From the NCBI RefSeq assembly GCF_003711515.1, contig NW_021167088.1, positions 1,139,769 to 1,203,768 of the forward strand: a DNA stretch of 64,000 nucleotides, given 5' to 3'. Both the position numbers and the translations under genes were made by a program. This document shows positions 46,967 to 59,651 of this stretch, in pieces. Position 1 is the first letter of the stretch; every line of letters starts with the position of its first letter. A model generated the notes under the pieces. The model saw only the letters and a list, made by a program, of their open reading frames with translations. It had not been told where the DNA came from and searched no databases. Source of the stretch: Sodiomyces alkalinus F11 (taxonomy: Eukaryota; Ascomycota; Sordariomycetes; Glomerellales; Plectosphaerellaceae).

Positions 46967-49906
46967 ACGGGTGAATCCAGGTTATGGGCGAGCGCTTTGC
47001 TGTGATCCGCGCCAGGAAACCCTCCCCATCGCACATTGCGATTTGTGACATCCACAGGAGGCTTTGTGGGGCGTTCTTACATGTAAAAAGAATTTTCCCT
47101 TGATCATAGCATATATTTACAGTGTGGCACATACAATCAATTCTGTACCTAATCTTCTAATCCACGGCACGACCTTTCGGTGTTTTTTTTTTCTTCGGTT
47201 TTTGGGCAACTCCAGATGTTTTCGTTCATTCTGCCTTTGCACAGCATTCAATTTTGTTTAGTGATGTTTATTTATAACTATTGATATCTGTTTCCCGTGG
47301 ACTCTCTGGTTAGACATGTCAACATACCCCAGATCTTGTTGTTTTAGGACTCTAAGGAAACGGAACAGTCGTCTTGGGAGGGAATTGGAGCAATCAAGCC
47401 ATTGTTTCCCTGTTTCCGTGTTGGTTCCTGACCTGTGTGTCTCATTTCCGGTGGACCCACCGCTTAACCCCCCAAGACAAGGCCGGAGCTAGCACCCCTG
47501 CATACGTAGGTAGTGGGAAATTGTAATCTGCAAGGGCATTGCCCAATAGAATTGGCCCTGTTCCTGCATCCTGCATCCTTTGGCCAATCATCCAGTCGAC
47601 CTGCGTAATCACTTTTGTATCCCCTGTATCCCCTCCGCTTCATGCACAAAACATGCACAAATGGCTAAACGGCAAACAGCGCCTAACACACCAACACACT
47701 AACACGCCTTCCCTTCCTCTCACGAGCAGCCATTTCCCGCCTTCCCTCGAACAGACCACCATATCTTGTTCTCCTCACTTTTGCCTAATCGCCCATCGAC
47801 TTTCGGCGTCTCCATCACCGAGGCGAAGTCCGAAGGCAAAGGGTCCTGTTTTCCCCCTGCTCTCAGGTTGCTGACGTGTGCTCGGATGCTTGCATCTGTC
47901 ATGTTTTTTTTGCCCTCTTCTTTTTTTTTTTTCAAAATTTTCTTCTTCTTATTCTTTTGGACATTAGTCCGGTTAGCCTTTCGGGCCTTGGCTGTAGATC
48001 ATCTTTGAACCCTTTTGCCAGTTGTTTTGTGTGCGGGCGTAGTAATACACTTCGCTTTCTTATCTATCAGTTTTGTCACCTTGCTCTCACGTTCTTTTCC
48101 GCGGCAAGCCCTGGACCTCTATCTGTCGTACTCGAGAAACATTCTACAGAACCGAACCATTCTCCAGCCGCCCCCCGCCATCTTGCTTCTTGCAACGTTT
48201 CGCCTTTCCCGTTTCAAACAATATGCTCTTCTGCGATATATAGCGGTCTTGTCGCGGCGTATTTTTATCGTTGGTGTCTAGAACTGCTACCCGAGCCGAC
48301 TTCTCACCCGTGTTCCCCGCTGTGAACGTGCGCAAACCCCGAAAGACGTATTGCTACCATATTGTACTCGTGTAACTACTTCCTCCGGTAGCCAGGTGAA
48401 GCACCGCTGTGTGATGTGGTCTCTGGGGGATCTATATGTCACCGCCATTCAAATTTGGCATGGTTGGGATTCCTCTGTCCGAACAGAGTAAACTGGTAGC
48501 GACTTGGATTCCCACCTAGGCATAGGCAGATGGGGCCGCGGTTCTAGCAAATATGGAACCCTTCTCGTGTCTGTCAGTGGGATTGTCTGGTCCGCCCAAA
48601 GGAGAATATCCTGAGCACTACACCACAATCCATGAGTGACGTAGGGGCAAACGTAAGAGGAACATTTTCCAAGGCCAAAGTTCGTATGTCATTGGTGGAA
48701 GTGGTATGGCTAGTGTATTCGACAAGGGATGTGGAGAGAGCATGGGATCGCAAGAGTCGCCTTGCCCACCGATGATTCCTCGATACAGTCAGTCAATGCT
48801 GGTCGCTAGGGATGGGCGATGCGTCCGCAAAATCTTGGTCGAGTATGAATGCCGCAGAACGTGTGATGGTTTGATGTGTGGTGTTTTCTTCCCCTTCTGG
48901 ATTGCGCTTTCAGTGTCGGAAACTCAGCCGGGGTTGCTTGGGCCTGCTCATCTTCGTCTTGAGGTTAAGAAGCCATGATACGAAAAAGAGGCCGGCCTAC
49001 CCAAAGAGTCCAAGCCAGCGAGAAATGAATCCGTACTGGGTTTAGCGTGCATCGCAAGACGGTGGGCGTCGTCAATGGACAACCTGTCTCTCGCAAACGC
49101 CGGAGAAGACACAGGATGTATCAGGTTGAGTTGCGGAGTATACATGCTACTCTACTGTACATTGATTTTTCAGCTTAATGAGAATACACTATCATGGTGG
49201 CTCGGGATGAAATCCGTAAGAACTCCTCCGTATTGCCAATGGAGACCTCAACATGCACGGACCACGTGTGTGGCCCCACCAAGATTTCGAAACACGACTT
49301 TTAAAGTTGGCTTCCGCCAATCAAAGAGGTCTGATTCGTCTGATCCATGCTAGCGCCCGCCCTGCCGAACCCAACAATCGGGATCCATCCTCGATCATCG
49401 ACACGCCATCCCATCAGCATTCCACCAAAAACGCCACAAGTTCTTTCTTTGCGCATGTAGGTATTGACCTCCGCAAACTGGCCCCAAGCCATGCCGCCCT
49501 TTACATTCGCATTCGATCAACAGAAAGTGCGGGTTGTTTGGCGCGGACTAAGCAGAGATATACCAGCTATACGGAACTCGATATCATCCAACACGCAATG
49601 CCCTCTGGGATTCTCATGACGCTGTTGTAACGTGGCGCCTCTAGTATAAACGATGGCTGGTTTGGCGTAGAACATCTTGCCATGTTGTCTCTTGGTTACG
49701 GAGTACACGGTTGAGTGGTTTCCTCCCTTCTCTTCGGTGTATTTATACCCTCCGTCCCCCCTCAGAACCCGAAGGCTCATTTTACCCACCTACACCTACT
49801 TTCGGCAACTGTCAGAAGAAGAAAAATCCCCTTCATTGCACAAGTCTCCATCCCTCGCATTTTTTGTTGCTCGACTACCGCCCCTCGTGACGGCTACTAC
49901 CCTACC
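46967..49906. other. Gene-free intergenic stretch upstream of the RTA1-like gene
   Basis: No supported gene in 2.9 kb. T-rich runs at 47190-47215 and 47905-47965 produce spurious hydrophobic frames. A TACGGAGTA motif lies at 49697, about 210 bp before the RTA1-like start. The last 150 bases are a C-rich leader. Confidence 0.55.
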
Positions 49907-51127
49907 ATGGCCGATCCTAACACGGACGATTACATGGCAATGCAGTACCTCCCTCCGGCGTATGTCCATAAGCTGGCCAATGGATCCCTCGTCCACCCTG
50001 GCATGTTCAACCTCTTTGGCCCCGGCGCCAACTGCACGCTGGACCTCTGCCCCATCCACTGGTCGGTCTACCGATACCGCCCCCAGCTCGGCGTCAACGC
50101 CTTGTTCATCACCATGTATTCCTTCCTGCTCATCTGCCATTTCGTCAGCGGCTACCGCTGGCGTAGCTGGTGGTTCACGGCATGCATGGTCGCGGGGTGT
50201 CTTGTCCAAATAATCGGCTACGCCGGGCGTGTCGAACTATGGTACAATCCCTGGAACTTTGCCGGTTTCCTCACCCAGGCCGTTTGCATCACGTCGGCTC
50301 CCGTGTTTTTCACTGCCGCCATCTACGTGACGATATCCAAAGCGTACGTTCCTGCTTTCCCCCTAACCAATTCCCTGTCACATCCGTCAATTCTCTCTCT
50401 TCCTCCGTGGACCAGAGCGCGAGTCTGAACTGACCGCCTTAGAATCGATTTCTTCTCTCCCAACCTGTCCCGCATGTCGTCTAGCTGCTTCTACTGGAGC
50501 TTCATCGTCGCCGACGCGATCTGCCTCGTCCTCCAGGGCGTCGGCGGCGTCCTCTCCACCATCTCCCGCGGCCTCTCCCAGGACGGAGTCGACGTCACCC
50601 GAGCCGGGCTCATCCTGCAAGTCATCGTGCTCGTCGTGTTCTGCGCCTTCTTCGTCGACTACATGGTCCGGTACGCCCGGTACCTCCGCCACACGCATCC
50701 CGAGATACGCCGGGGGGAGGAGATAGGGCCGCGCCAGATGACTTTCTTCGGCGGGCTCTCCGGCGCCATCGGCCTTATCCTCGGCCGGTGCATCTACCGT
50801 GTCGTTGAACTCAGCGAGGGGTACCTGTATTCGAGCCGCATTTCGGACGAGATTGGCTTCATGGTTTTTGAGGGACTGTACGCTTGACCCCCCCGCCCCC
50901 TCACCCTCTTCCCCCCTTTTCTGTTCCTGCTATTTAGTTTATGAGGTTCACTTCCACAGACTAACGAATTGGGAATGGTTAGATTTATTGCCCTTGCCGT
51001 CTTCGCCCTGTTCATTGGCAACCCCGGCTTTGGGTTTAAAGAGTGCGAGAAGAGAGCGCTGAGCTCTGGCGGCGCTCGGGGCCGTTCTACTGAAGACGTG
51101 GAACTATATAACACATTGCGGCGTTGA
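49907..51127 (+). CDS. RTA1-like seven-helix membrane protein
   Basis: Three exons, 49907-50343, 50443-50877 and 50983-51127, with 99- and 105-bp introns; 338 residues. The chosen ATG is in a CTACCATGG context; an in-frame ATG 64 codons upstream adds a Phe/Ser/Pro-rich leader not seen in the family. Seven hydrophobic helices are visible: LFITMYSFLLICHFV, WWFTACMVAGCLVQIIGYAGR, FLTQAVCITSAPVFFTAAIYV, CFYWSFIVADAICLVLQGVG, AGLILQVIVLVVFCAFFV, FFGGLSGAIGLILGRCIYR and FIALAVFALFIGNPGF. Family hallmarks are the GYAGR, ITSAPVF, QGVGG and CIYRVVELSEGY motifs. The last intron is needed: without it the protein stops inside the final helix region (GLYA). Yeast relatives Rta1, Rsb1 and Rtm1 are linked to sterol-drug tolerance and sphingoid-base movement. 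Substrate here is unknown. Confidence 0.93.
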
Positions 51128-52161
51128 GTTTTTTTCTTTTTGGCCGCGGGCGGAAAGGATATAAGGAGCTCGCACTCAGGTAAATGGTCTGGCCTGTGAT
51201 GGATGGACTTCCAACCGAGTCGTCCGATATTGGGGAGAACATCTCGAGTAGAAGCTAAAACCCTGCAGTTTGTTTCCCTACTTCTGCCCCTTCTGTTTGA
51301 TTTTCTTATGCTTTCGTCTCTCTGTTTCACATGTGTCTCTCTGTTTCACATGTGTCTCTCTGTTTCACATGTGTCTCTCTGTTTCACATGTGTCTCTCTG
51401 TTTCACATGTGTCTCTCTGTTTCACATGTCCTTTACTTCAGTTCCCCCGGAGCGATGTGTTGTTGAATTTCTCCAAGTTTACCCGTCTTTTGTCTGGGGT
51501 TGGTGAAACCAAAAGAAGAAAAAAGAGCCGATATTTAAGACTAGGAAATACGAGAAAAGCCCCGCCCATAGCAGAATTAGTTCAAATTCTAATACCCTCT
51601 AAAAGCAACTAATATTCCATACTATCCGAATGGGCTTGCCCTAATGTTGGGGTTGCGACGTGAAGAGGGAGAGATGGATGACCTGAAGAACCATGGTCTG
51701 TGCACGAGTAGACAATGAACAATTGAACAATGGCTGCAGATGTCCGGGGGCCCACAACGGGGAAAGGTGGGGAAAAGGGTTCGGGTGTAGCCGAGAAAAA
51801 TCTACGAAGTACCTACCCACCAGACCCTGTGGCCAGCCGGGGGCTGGTCCACTTACCTTGGTCGGCTAACACGGGTACGCGACACAAAAGGCTTCCACAC
51901 AGCCAAGACATCACCAGACCGAAGTACACCTCGTGGCGCTTTTAGAGTCAAGCGAGCCGCCGTAGTCGAACTTTTCCGTCTTCCAGTATCTCGATTGTGA
52001 GGCACCTATGCAGCTACCTACATCTTCCTATCCGGGTTTCCCACCAGAGCTCTACCTGTCCGGTGAACGAACCTATGCAGTGTCAAAGACAGAAAGCCAA
52101 CCGCCTGAAAAGCGCCGAACATGAACCCCCAGAGAGAAGCGGCAAAGAAAAACAGACGTGA
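51128..52161. other. 3'-3' spacer with a 19-bp minisatellite
   Basis: A convergent gap of 1.0 kb. It contains the 19-bp tandem array at 51321-51430 and a TACGAAGTA motif at 51803. The array begins about 195 bp after the RTA1-like stop codon, so it may lie in that transcript's 3' UTR. Confidence 0.6.
51321..51430. repeat. 19-bp minisatellite, six copies
   Basis: Unit TCTGTTTCACATGTGTCTC starts at 51321, 51340, 51359, 51378, 51397 and 51416; the sixth is incomplete. The copies are identical, which implies recent expansion or ongoing homogenisation. The unit length is not a multiple of three, so the array is not coding. Confidence 0.96.
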
Positions 52162-53366
52162 TCAACGCCGGGCCGCCTCCGCTCCTGCGCGTCCAACGGC
52201 GGCCGCGAGCCCTTCACGGGGGGACGACGACGCGCCGCGCATACGGTTCATGAGACTCATCCTCACCATCCTCGACGGCATGGCGATGCGTCGCGGGTTA
52301 GGTCCGAAAGCTCGATCCCGTGCGCCGTCCTCGCGATGACCTACGTCGTGCCTCTCGCCGCCTTCCTCGCTACTCTGACTAGACCGAGGGTTCTGACCGT
52401 TGGCGTTGGCGGTGGCGGTGGTGGTGGCCGTCCAAACTCCAGAAGCGGACCGTCGCAGCTGACGCCCGGGCATGGGCTTGGCTTGGAGTCTCTCCAGGGG
52501 AATATCCGCCTGTCCTGTCTGGAGCTTATAGTTGGCGAGACCGAGCCGGAGTCGTAGTGACTCGACTTTCTGTAAGGTCAAACCGGTTAGCCGCGGTTCC
52601 GTTGCCTCCCCAAGTCGCACGCGTCCTCGTGATGAAAGTGTTTTATGACAATCAAAAAAAGAAAAAAAAAAAGAAAGGCAAGGGAATCTCACCTGTCGAG
52701 CTTCTTCACGCGTCATGGGTGGCGTGGATCTCCTGGGCTGCAGAATGGACGGTTGATATGCGGACCCCTGTTGTGTGGAATCTGGCTCCGTGATGGTGGT
52801 GTCTTGGGATGTATCGTGCGACGTCTCGGTGACGCTGTTATCAAACACCGAGGACGCGTCGGGAGAGACTGAACGATCCTGTTGTGATGTTGCCGGGTGT
52901 GACTGCGACTCTGGCCGTTGTTGTTCTTGGGTTTGGTGGTGATCGGAGGGAAATCGAACCGTAGGTACTGTCTGATATAGGACAGGACGCGACGCGTTAG
53001 TCTATTGAGTACCTTATGAAACGATACTGTAGGACGAAGCCGGCAATAGAACAGTACCTCTCTCTCCCGAACATCATCCTCATGTTGTCCAGCGGCAGTG
53101 GCAGGCATGGCAATATATCGTAACCTCTCGTTCGTTGAAATGGGTAGAGGCTGTGATCGCGGCTGAGGTTCCTGGCACGGTTTCTTCACCCGGATATTCT
53201 CACCCAACCCCACAACCTGCAGCGGCCGCTTAAGCCCAAAGGGGGACCGTGGTGGTAACTGGAGTTTCTGCAGCGGTGCCTTGGCGTTGAGTTTCGGGTT
53301 GGGAGATATCGCGTTCGCGTCCAAAGGGGCGAGGGCGCGTCGCTTGGCGGGCGATGTTGCATCCAT
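52162..53366 (-). CDS. Whi5/Nrm1-type transcriptional repressor
   Basis: Three exons, 53366-53058, 52971-52693 and 52569-52162, with 86- and 123-bp introns, encode 331 residues. The only ordered part is the Whi5-family (GTB) motif split by intron 2: TREEARQ-KVESLRLRLGLANYKLQ, then TGQADIPLERLQ (about 188-221). In yeast Whi5 and Nrm1 this motif docks onto the SBF/MBF transcription factors and represses G1/S genes. The N-terminus opens MDATSPAKRRALAPLDANA with SP sites and basic clusters (KRRAL, RVKKP). The middle is Gln/Ser/Thr-rich with several SP/TP CDK-type sites. The C-terminus is Arg-rich (PSRMVRMSLMNRMRG). Filamentous fungi usually have one member, so a Whi5 versus Nrm1 assignment is not possible here. 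Confidence 0.87.
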
Positions 53367-54673
53367 GGTAGCAAGTTTCCTGTGTAGCTCCGGTCTGGTC
53401 TCGTGGTCTTCCAGTCTGTCTCCGGATAGGATAAGGTAGCCAATAACTCAGACAAAAAGAAGAAGAGAAAGGGCAGATACAGAATGTGGTTATCAGCCTT
53501 TTGATGTTTTCACGTGTCCTCTGGGAACAACCAACGAGACCTCAAAGCAGATGAGAGCACAACTCCGTGGGCGAATGAGTCCTTGGTAAGAAACCCAAAA
53601 GAAGAAGCCCTAATGCCCAGATTCTGAAGAATACTGAGTGGAGGAGAGTGTGCAAAGGAATATAGTCGAGGTGGTGCGGTTTATGAGAGGAAGAAGAAGA
53701 CGACGCGTGTTGAAGACGTTGGTCAACCGGAGATTTGGTCAGTGGCATTCCCGTCCGCCGCATCAACATCGGCTAATTACTTATCGCCCGCATCCACTAT
53801 CGTGGAGGATGGTGAATGGTACAACGTAGGCACAGGTGCATTAAGCGCAGTGGGGGGTTGATTCCGGCCGGAGGCTGAAATAGAGCAGCACGAGCAGCAC
53901 AGGGGAGATGTGGCAGGGGAAAGAAAGTGTTTACTTTTTACCGTATATGGATAAGCGTATATTATGTAAACACGGTGCAGTCGCGTCGAGACCCACTTTT
54001 GACCGCGATCGTGTTGTCCGTACGGAGTACAGTTGTACGAACAGTGGATCTGTTCGCGCGACCTGGTCATTTATCCTTGCATCCTTGCACTTGCATCCCG
54101 TTCCGGTCTCGGCACCCAGCCACCTACACGATCTTTACGTGAGTACCTAGCTAAGAAAAGAATCAAGCGCCAATTAAATGAGAAAGCTGTTCGTTCACAC
54201 CACAGTATAGACTCTCCTAACCGTCTCCAGTGGCCATGCCAGCCAGGCACGGAACTATCGTAAAAATGCCATTTCATGCGGAATTAGTACATGTATCATC
54301 GCTGCCGTATAACGTCGACAGAATACAAAAGTCGCTGCTTTTGCTTTTTGTCATGTGCCTCCCCCCGCCTCGCTTTAATCCACCCTCCGCTGTCCTCCAT
54401 CTTTCACACTCCGTTCTCCCAAAACTAAATGCAACCTTGGCCGTGTGCTTCCTCTGGCCTTGGGAAGCAAATAAGTGTAAAAGAAAATGAAGTAGAGGGG
54501 CGGGAACAGGAAGTAGTTTTTGGGGTATCAGGAAAAAGATCCGAAAAGAAGAAGAAATGAAATGAAAAAAAAGAGAAAAAAAGAAGAAAAAAAGAAGAAA
54601 AAAAGAAGAAAAAAAACCATCCAGCCCAAACACTGTCATCTGTGCTGACATTAATGCGCCGTGGTACGTTTTC
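53367..54673. other. Spacer between the Whi5-type gene and the Med15-like gene
   Basis: A 1.3-kb gap containing the Whi5-type promoter (next to 53367) and the 3' flank of the Med15-like gene. TAC-NNN-GTA copies lie at 53820 and 54021. An A-rich AAAAAGAAG repeat tract spans about 54540-54617, just after the Med15-like stop codon. No gene. Confidence 0.55.
54560..54616. repeat. A-rich GAAGAAAAAAA repeat
   Basis: Three or four near-identical A-rich units with GAAG spacers. It reads as a T/C tract on the strand of the Med15-like transcript, about 60 bp past its stop codon. Confidence 0.8.
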
Positions 54674-57600
54674 TCAACGCGACACATCGAGCAAGTAGAG
54701 GCTCGTGTCAACCTCCGACGGTTTGTTAAAGTCCATGTTGACTTCATCCCAATTCACGTACCAGTCCGGTGGCGACGTCTCTTCCAGGAGGCCCATGTCG
54801 ACGTTGGCCCCGCTACCCTGAAGATTTTCCAGTCCTTCCATGCTAAAGCTGCCCATGTCCATCAACAGGTCCGCGTCTAGCGGCTGCCAGTTCATCTCCT
54901 TGTCAACCACCGTGGTCTCTGAAATGTCGCTGTTTGGATCTGTCGAGCCGCTGTCTTTACTCGACTCGGGCGTGTCGTTCGGCGTAATGGATTGGTATAC
55001 GCTCATGTTGTGGATGGTGCCCTCCAAGCCGTACTCGAATCGACCCACATTCTTGAATAGCTGCTGAGGGTCGATCGAGTGGCCATTGTGGTCCCCTGGC
55101 GGCAGCATCGGCGTCGAACCTTCTCCTTGCTTTTCGGTCCCCGCAGCCGTCTTGCCCGCCTCGCCCTTCGACTTCGTCTCTGTCCCCTTGTGCCCGGCCT
55201 TCCCAGCAGGCCACTGAGACGCGTCACGAGACATGGGCGTGGCCCCCGCATTACTCGCCGGCGTTTGGCCTTCTTTGATGGCGCCCACGGTCGACGCCTG
55301 CGACTCGGACTTCGGCCGCCCGTCTGCGTCGAGCTCAAGACCGAGCACCGCTGCTAGGCCCTCTTTCATGTACTTGACCGGGTTTTCCAACGGCTTGACG
55401 TGCTCTTCCTGGATATGAGCTTGCCGTGCCTGTTCCGACGGGAACCCGACCGTCGCCATTTCGCAATCCGGCTCGCTACACACAAACGCCGGCTTGGGTG
55501 GTGCCTTGACCTCAGGTGGCCCCTGACGCTTCGACTCGGGAGATGTCGATTTACCAAAGTTGGGAGACGGCGTGGTCTGCCCAGGCTGCGATGGCGTCGC
55601 CTGTTCTGAAGCCTTGGCCCTTTTCCTTGGCGGCAGTTGGAGGTTGTCCCGGCTGACCTTGGGCTTGCCCACGTAGGCTGGCTGGCCGTGAGGAGAAGGG
55701 GTCGCGAAGGGAAAAGGAGGCTGGCTCGTTGTCGGAGCCGCGGGAGGTTGGTCGCTCTTGCTGTTTGACCGGCCATGCTGTGCCTTGTTGAGCGCCTGGG
55801 TCTGCTTTTCTAGATTGGCCGCGCTCAGGGGGGCCGCCTGGGGGCCCTGTGACCCGGGTACTCCGCCGTGCGGGCGTTGGGGCGTCGGTCCGGCTTGCTG
55901 CTGCTGGAGTTTGGCGCAGTCCATCACCATGCTCTCCAGCAACGTACGAGCCTCGTCGACTTCGCTCGTACGGATCGTGAAGACGTCCTTGGGCATAGCG
56001 CGCTCTGGGTCATGGAACTGACTCACCACACGTAGTCGCTGTTGAAACTCTGTTAATCTTCTGTCATGGGAATCGGGGGATGGTGGGGGCGAAGGAATGG
56101 GAGGCAACTTACCGTGCGGAAGAAGTTCCGAGCTCGTGTGTCGTCACGCGTAACCGTATACCATCTTCCAAGGACCCGCCCGACTTTACCGATGTGGACC
56201 AGGAGACGCTGCAGCTTCATTACTGTTTCTTGATGCTCCTCGGGAGTCATGGGAATCCCGGGCATAACCTGTTGGTTAAACTTTCGGTTCTCCTCAGCGC
56301 TGATTTCTCTAAGCCGCTCTAATTCAGCAGCTCCTTGATTGTTCGCCTGAGTGGCCTGAGCAGCCTGAGCCGGCCGAGCCGCTTGGGCCATCTGAGCCTT
56401 GAACTGCTCATATCTGGCCTTCTGTTCCGGAGTCAGGTTTGCCAGTTGCTCGGGCGTCAAGTTCGGGACCTTAGGAGGCTGCTGCGGCCGACCCTGCGGA
56501 GGTTGGACGGGTTGCGCCGTCGCCTGAGGCACGTCGGCCGCATCACCGGGACTGGGCCGTTTGAGGTTCTTCCGTGTCGTCGAGGGGGAGTGGGTCGGTT
56601 GTTGAGCGGCCTTGTTTTGCCCAGCCCGGTTGTTATTTGCGGTATTGGGTCTAGTAGTAGCGGTATTGGCCGAAGCCTTGGCGTCCGCCGCGGCGCTCTG
56701 TTGCTTCGCCTGAGCGGCTTGCGCCGCTTGAATGCCGGCATTTTGCGGCGCCGGCGCAGAGCTTCCCTGAGGCATCGTCGGTTGGGGACCTTGGGTATGG
56801 GCCGATAGCCCCGGATTCATCGACACTGGCGTCGGCTGGTTGGGTTGCGCGGGTTGTTGTTGTTGGTGTTGTTGGGGCCGCCCCGCCGCCATCTGCCCCT
56901 GTGCTGTGGTTTGCTGTTGCCGCTTAGCCAGTTCCTGCTGGAAACTCTTAGTTCTAGCTCGAAGAATCCATTGGCGGAGACGATCGTCGTCAAAGTTCAA
57001 TAGCCGCGGTTCTCGGTCTCGCGCGTTCTGGATATCCTGAGGTGTAACGTGCGACAGATTGGCCGGCAGACGAGGCAAATTTAGGGGCATACCGGGCCGT
57101 GGTGGTACAGGCTGGCCCCCCGGTTGGTTTGGAGGAGGTCCAGCCGAGGGAGGCATGGCCGTTGGTTGCTGAGATGGTTGCGTTTGCTGTTGTGTCTGCT
57201 GTTGCTGTTGCTGCTGATGTTGTTGTTGTTGTTGCTGCTGCGTCTGCTGCAGCTGCTGCTGCGGTTGTTGCTGCAGTTGCGGCTGCTGTCGCGGTTGCTG
57301 CAACATCTGCTGGGGCATCTGATTCCGTCTCTCAATTTGTTTTTGCATCAACGCCACAAACTGGGTCCGTTGAGCCTTGTTCAGCGTAACCAGGTCCTGA
57401 TTGGACACCGGGTTTTGCGTTAACCATTGCTTCAGGTCTCTCCACTTGCGTATTTCGGGCGGGACGTGCCGCTGGTTCACTAGGCTACTGAGGATCTGAT
57501 TCGGGATGTCCAGGTTGTCCATGGTCTGTTGCTGCTGGGGTGAGATTGGCCCCTGCCGGACACGGGCAAGTATTTGCTGCTGGGCGGCGATCATTTGAGG

Positions 57601-59651
57601 CGTCGGACCTCCCGGTGCCTGAGGTCCCTGAGGTCCCTGAGGCTGATGCATCACACCGTTAGACATGGGCATCATCGCGTTGGCAGGATTCTGCGGAGCA
57701 AACTGCGCCGGCTGTCCCGGGCGGTTGGCCATTTGCGCCGGGGTATTTCCACCTTGTGCCATGGCCTTCATCTGCATTTGCTGTCCTTGCCATTTGACGA
57801 CTATCTCGGCGAGTTTCTCGGGAGGTAGCCCGCTCAACTGTTGCCGTTGTTCGGGTTGCATGCTCGCCAACATGTTATGAATCATCTGGTTGTTGAGGGG
57901 AGTCCCGCTCATGGACATGGGTCGTTGATTTCCCTGGTTAAACCGGGGATCGAGGGGGTTTGTGAACGCTCCGCTTGCCTGAGGACCTGCTTGAGCGTCT
58001 GGACCATTCATGGCGCTCGGCTGGCGACGCATCGGAGTGTTGAGCGTGTTCATCCCAGGGCTCTGCGAGGCCGGAATGGCCGGCCCGAGACCGTTAGGCT
58101 GGCCTTGCAATTGACGCGCCTGTTGTTGGGCTCGAAGCTGGGCCTGCTGCTGGGCTTGGGCCTGCTCCATTTTCAGCTGCTGGGCCTGCTGAATATTGAA
58201 TTGCTGGTGCTGGTGCTGTGCTTGCGGAGGCCGTGGTGTCTGGTTCGGGCCAGGCTGGTTGGGGATGGGCTGTTGTTGCTGCTGTTGTTGCTGACCCTGG
58301 GCATTCCCACCAGGTTGTGGGGTGGCATTGCGGGCAGCGACATTGCTGGCGGGAACGACCATTTGACCTTGTTCTTGGGCAATGAGACCGGCCTTCTGCT
58401 GGTTTATGATGCTCTCCATGTTTGAGTTGAACTGCCCAAAATCATTAGCACCGGCGGGGCCTTGTTGGTGCAAGGCGCCGGGACCCATCGCAGGGTTTAT
58501 TTGACCCCGTCCCGCCTGCATCATGGCATGAGCAGCGGGGTTCGCATTTGGCGGCATGTTGCCCTGCTGTCCTCGTCTGACGGCAGCCGCACTCTTAAAA
58601 AGGTTCTGGAACGCCTGATTTTGGAACCAAAGCAAGACTGGGTCTTTCCCAGCAGCGTCGAATTCTGCTGCGCGCTCAGGATACCGGGCCCGGACCATGT
58701 TTCGGTAATGGTCCTTTTGTTGAGGGTTGGTCGATGCGAACATTCTCTGGGCCAACTCGAGGACCTTCGCCTGGTCCTGAGGGGTGATATTCGGTTGTCC
58801 TTCTGGCATACCAGGAGGGCGCGGTGGACCTTGACCCGAAATCGGGTACATTTGCTGATTAGGCCCGACAGGTTGGGCGCCTGGGCCCATGTTCATGCCC
58901 ATGGGAGAGGGTTGGGGGATTTGCGGCGGTTGCAATGGGTACTGCATCTGTTGGAAGCCCTGCTGGGGGGGGTTCTGGCCCATGTTCTGGCTCATCCGGT
59001 TCTGCATAGCGGCGGCATTTTGGTTCATAAGAAGCTGCTGCTGTTGTTGTGCCTGGGCTTGGGCCGCCGCTTGTGCTTGCAAGCTACTCTGTAGGGCCGA
59101 CTCATTCTCCTGACGCTTCCTGAAATATTGCATTATTTTATTGGCCATGGCGTTTTCATACGACGCCTGGGAAGACATTAGCTGTTCGTTCGATCTGGCA
59201 TGGTGCATGGTCAGGAACGTACCTTATCTACCGACTTGGTGAAGACCTCGCGTTCAAAACTCAGGGCGAAGTCGGCAGCTTTATTGAAATCGACATTGGG
59301 GTTGTGGGACAATGCAATATTAGAGACCCTAGCGGGCGGCGAGTTAGCGGTCGAGGCACGAGATCAATGTCCAGCCGTGCCGAACAGGATGCAGAGAGTT
59401 TGGGGACGAGAAAAAACAAAAGTGAGGAGGAGGGGCGAGGAGGGCAGTTGAGCTCACAGATTGTGCGTCCGCGCCAGACGCTCTTGTGGCGGCACATTGG
59501 CTTGCCAACCGGGCCATGGGTGGGAATCGTGGTGGCGCTGTAGAGCCGCAAAAAGATAGTCGTTCATCTGTAAGTTCGTGGGCGGCGGCTGAGGCCGTTG
59601 TCGCTGCATCATGCCGGCCGCCCCAGCCATCTGCTGCATATTTGCGGCCAT
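54674..59651 (-). CDS. Med15-like Mediator subunit with KIX domain
   Basis: Four exons, 59651-59458, 59328-59223, 59166-56113 and 56038-54674, with 129-, 56- and 74-bp introns, give 1572 residues. The KIX_2-type domain (about 25-110) reads NDYLFAALQRHHDSHPWPGW, ANVPPQERLARTHNL-VSNIAL, FALSFEREVFTKSVDK-ASYENAMANKIMQYF across three exons. Next come about 1,000 residues of Gln/Asn/Pro-rich sequence with pure Gln runs (near 125-150, 400-410 and 720-760). Conserved islands include TPQDQAKVLELAQRMF and LTPEQLANLTPEQKARYEQF. The final exon has an NLS-like PPRKRAKA, a C2H2-like finger (1305-1331) and an acidic tail ending near DWYVNWDEVNMDF. The KIX domain of Gal11/Med15 binds activators and recruits Mediator. 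The 56-bp intron and the last join (NFFRT-RLRVVSQF) are the least certain boundaries. Confidence 0.88.

Noticed and set aside
47876..48325. Hydrophobic 149-codon plus-strand frame
   Set aside because: The Phe/Leu richness comes from T-rich DNA; there is no supporting splice structure or recognisable family.
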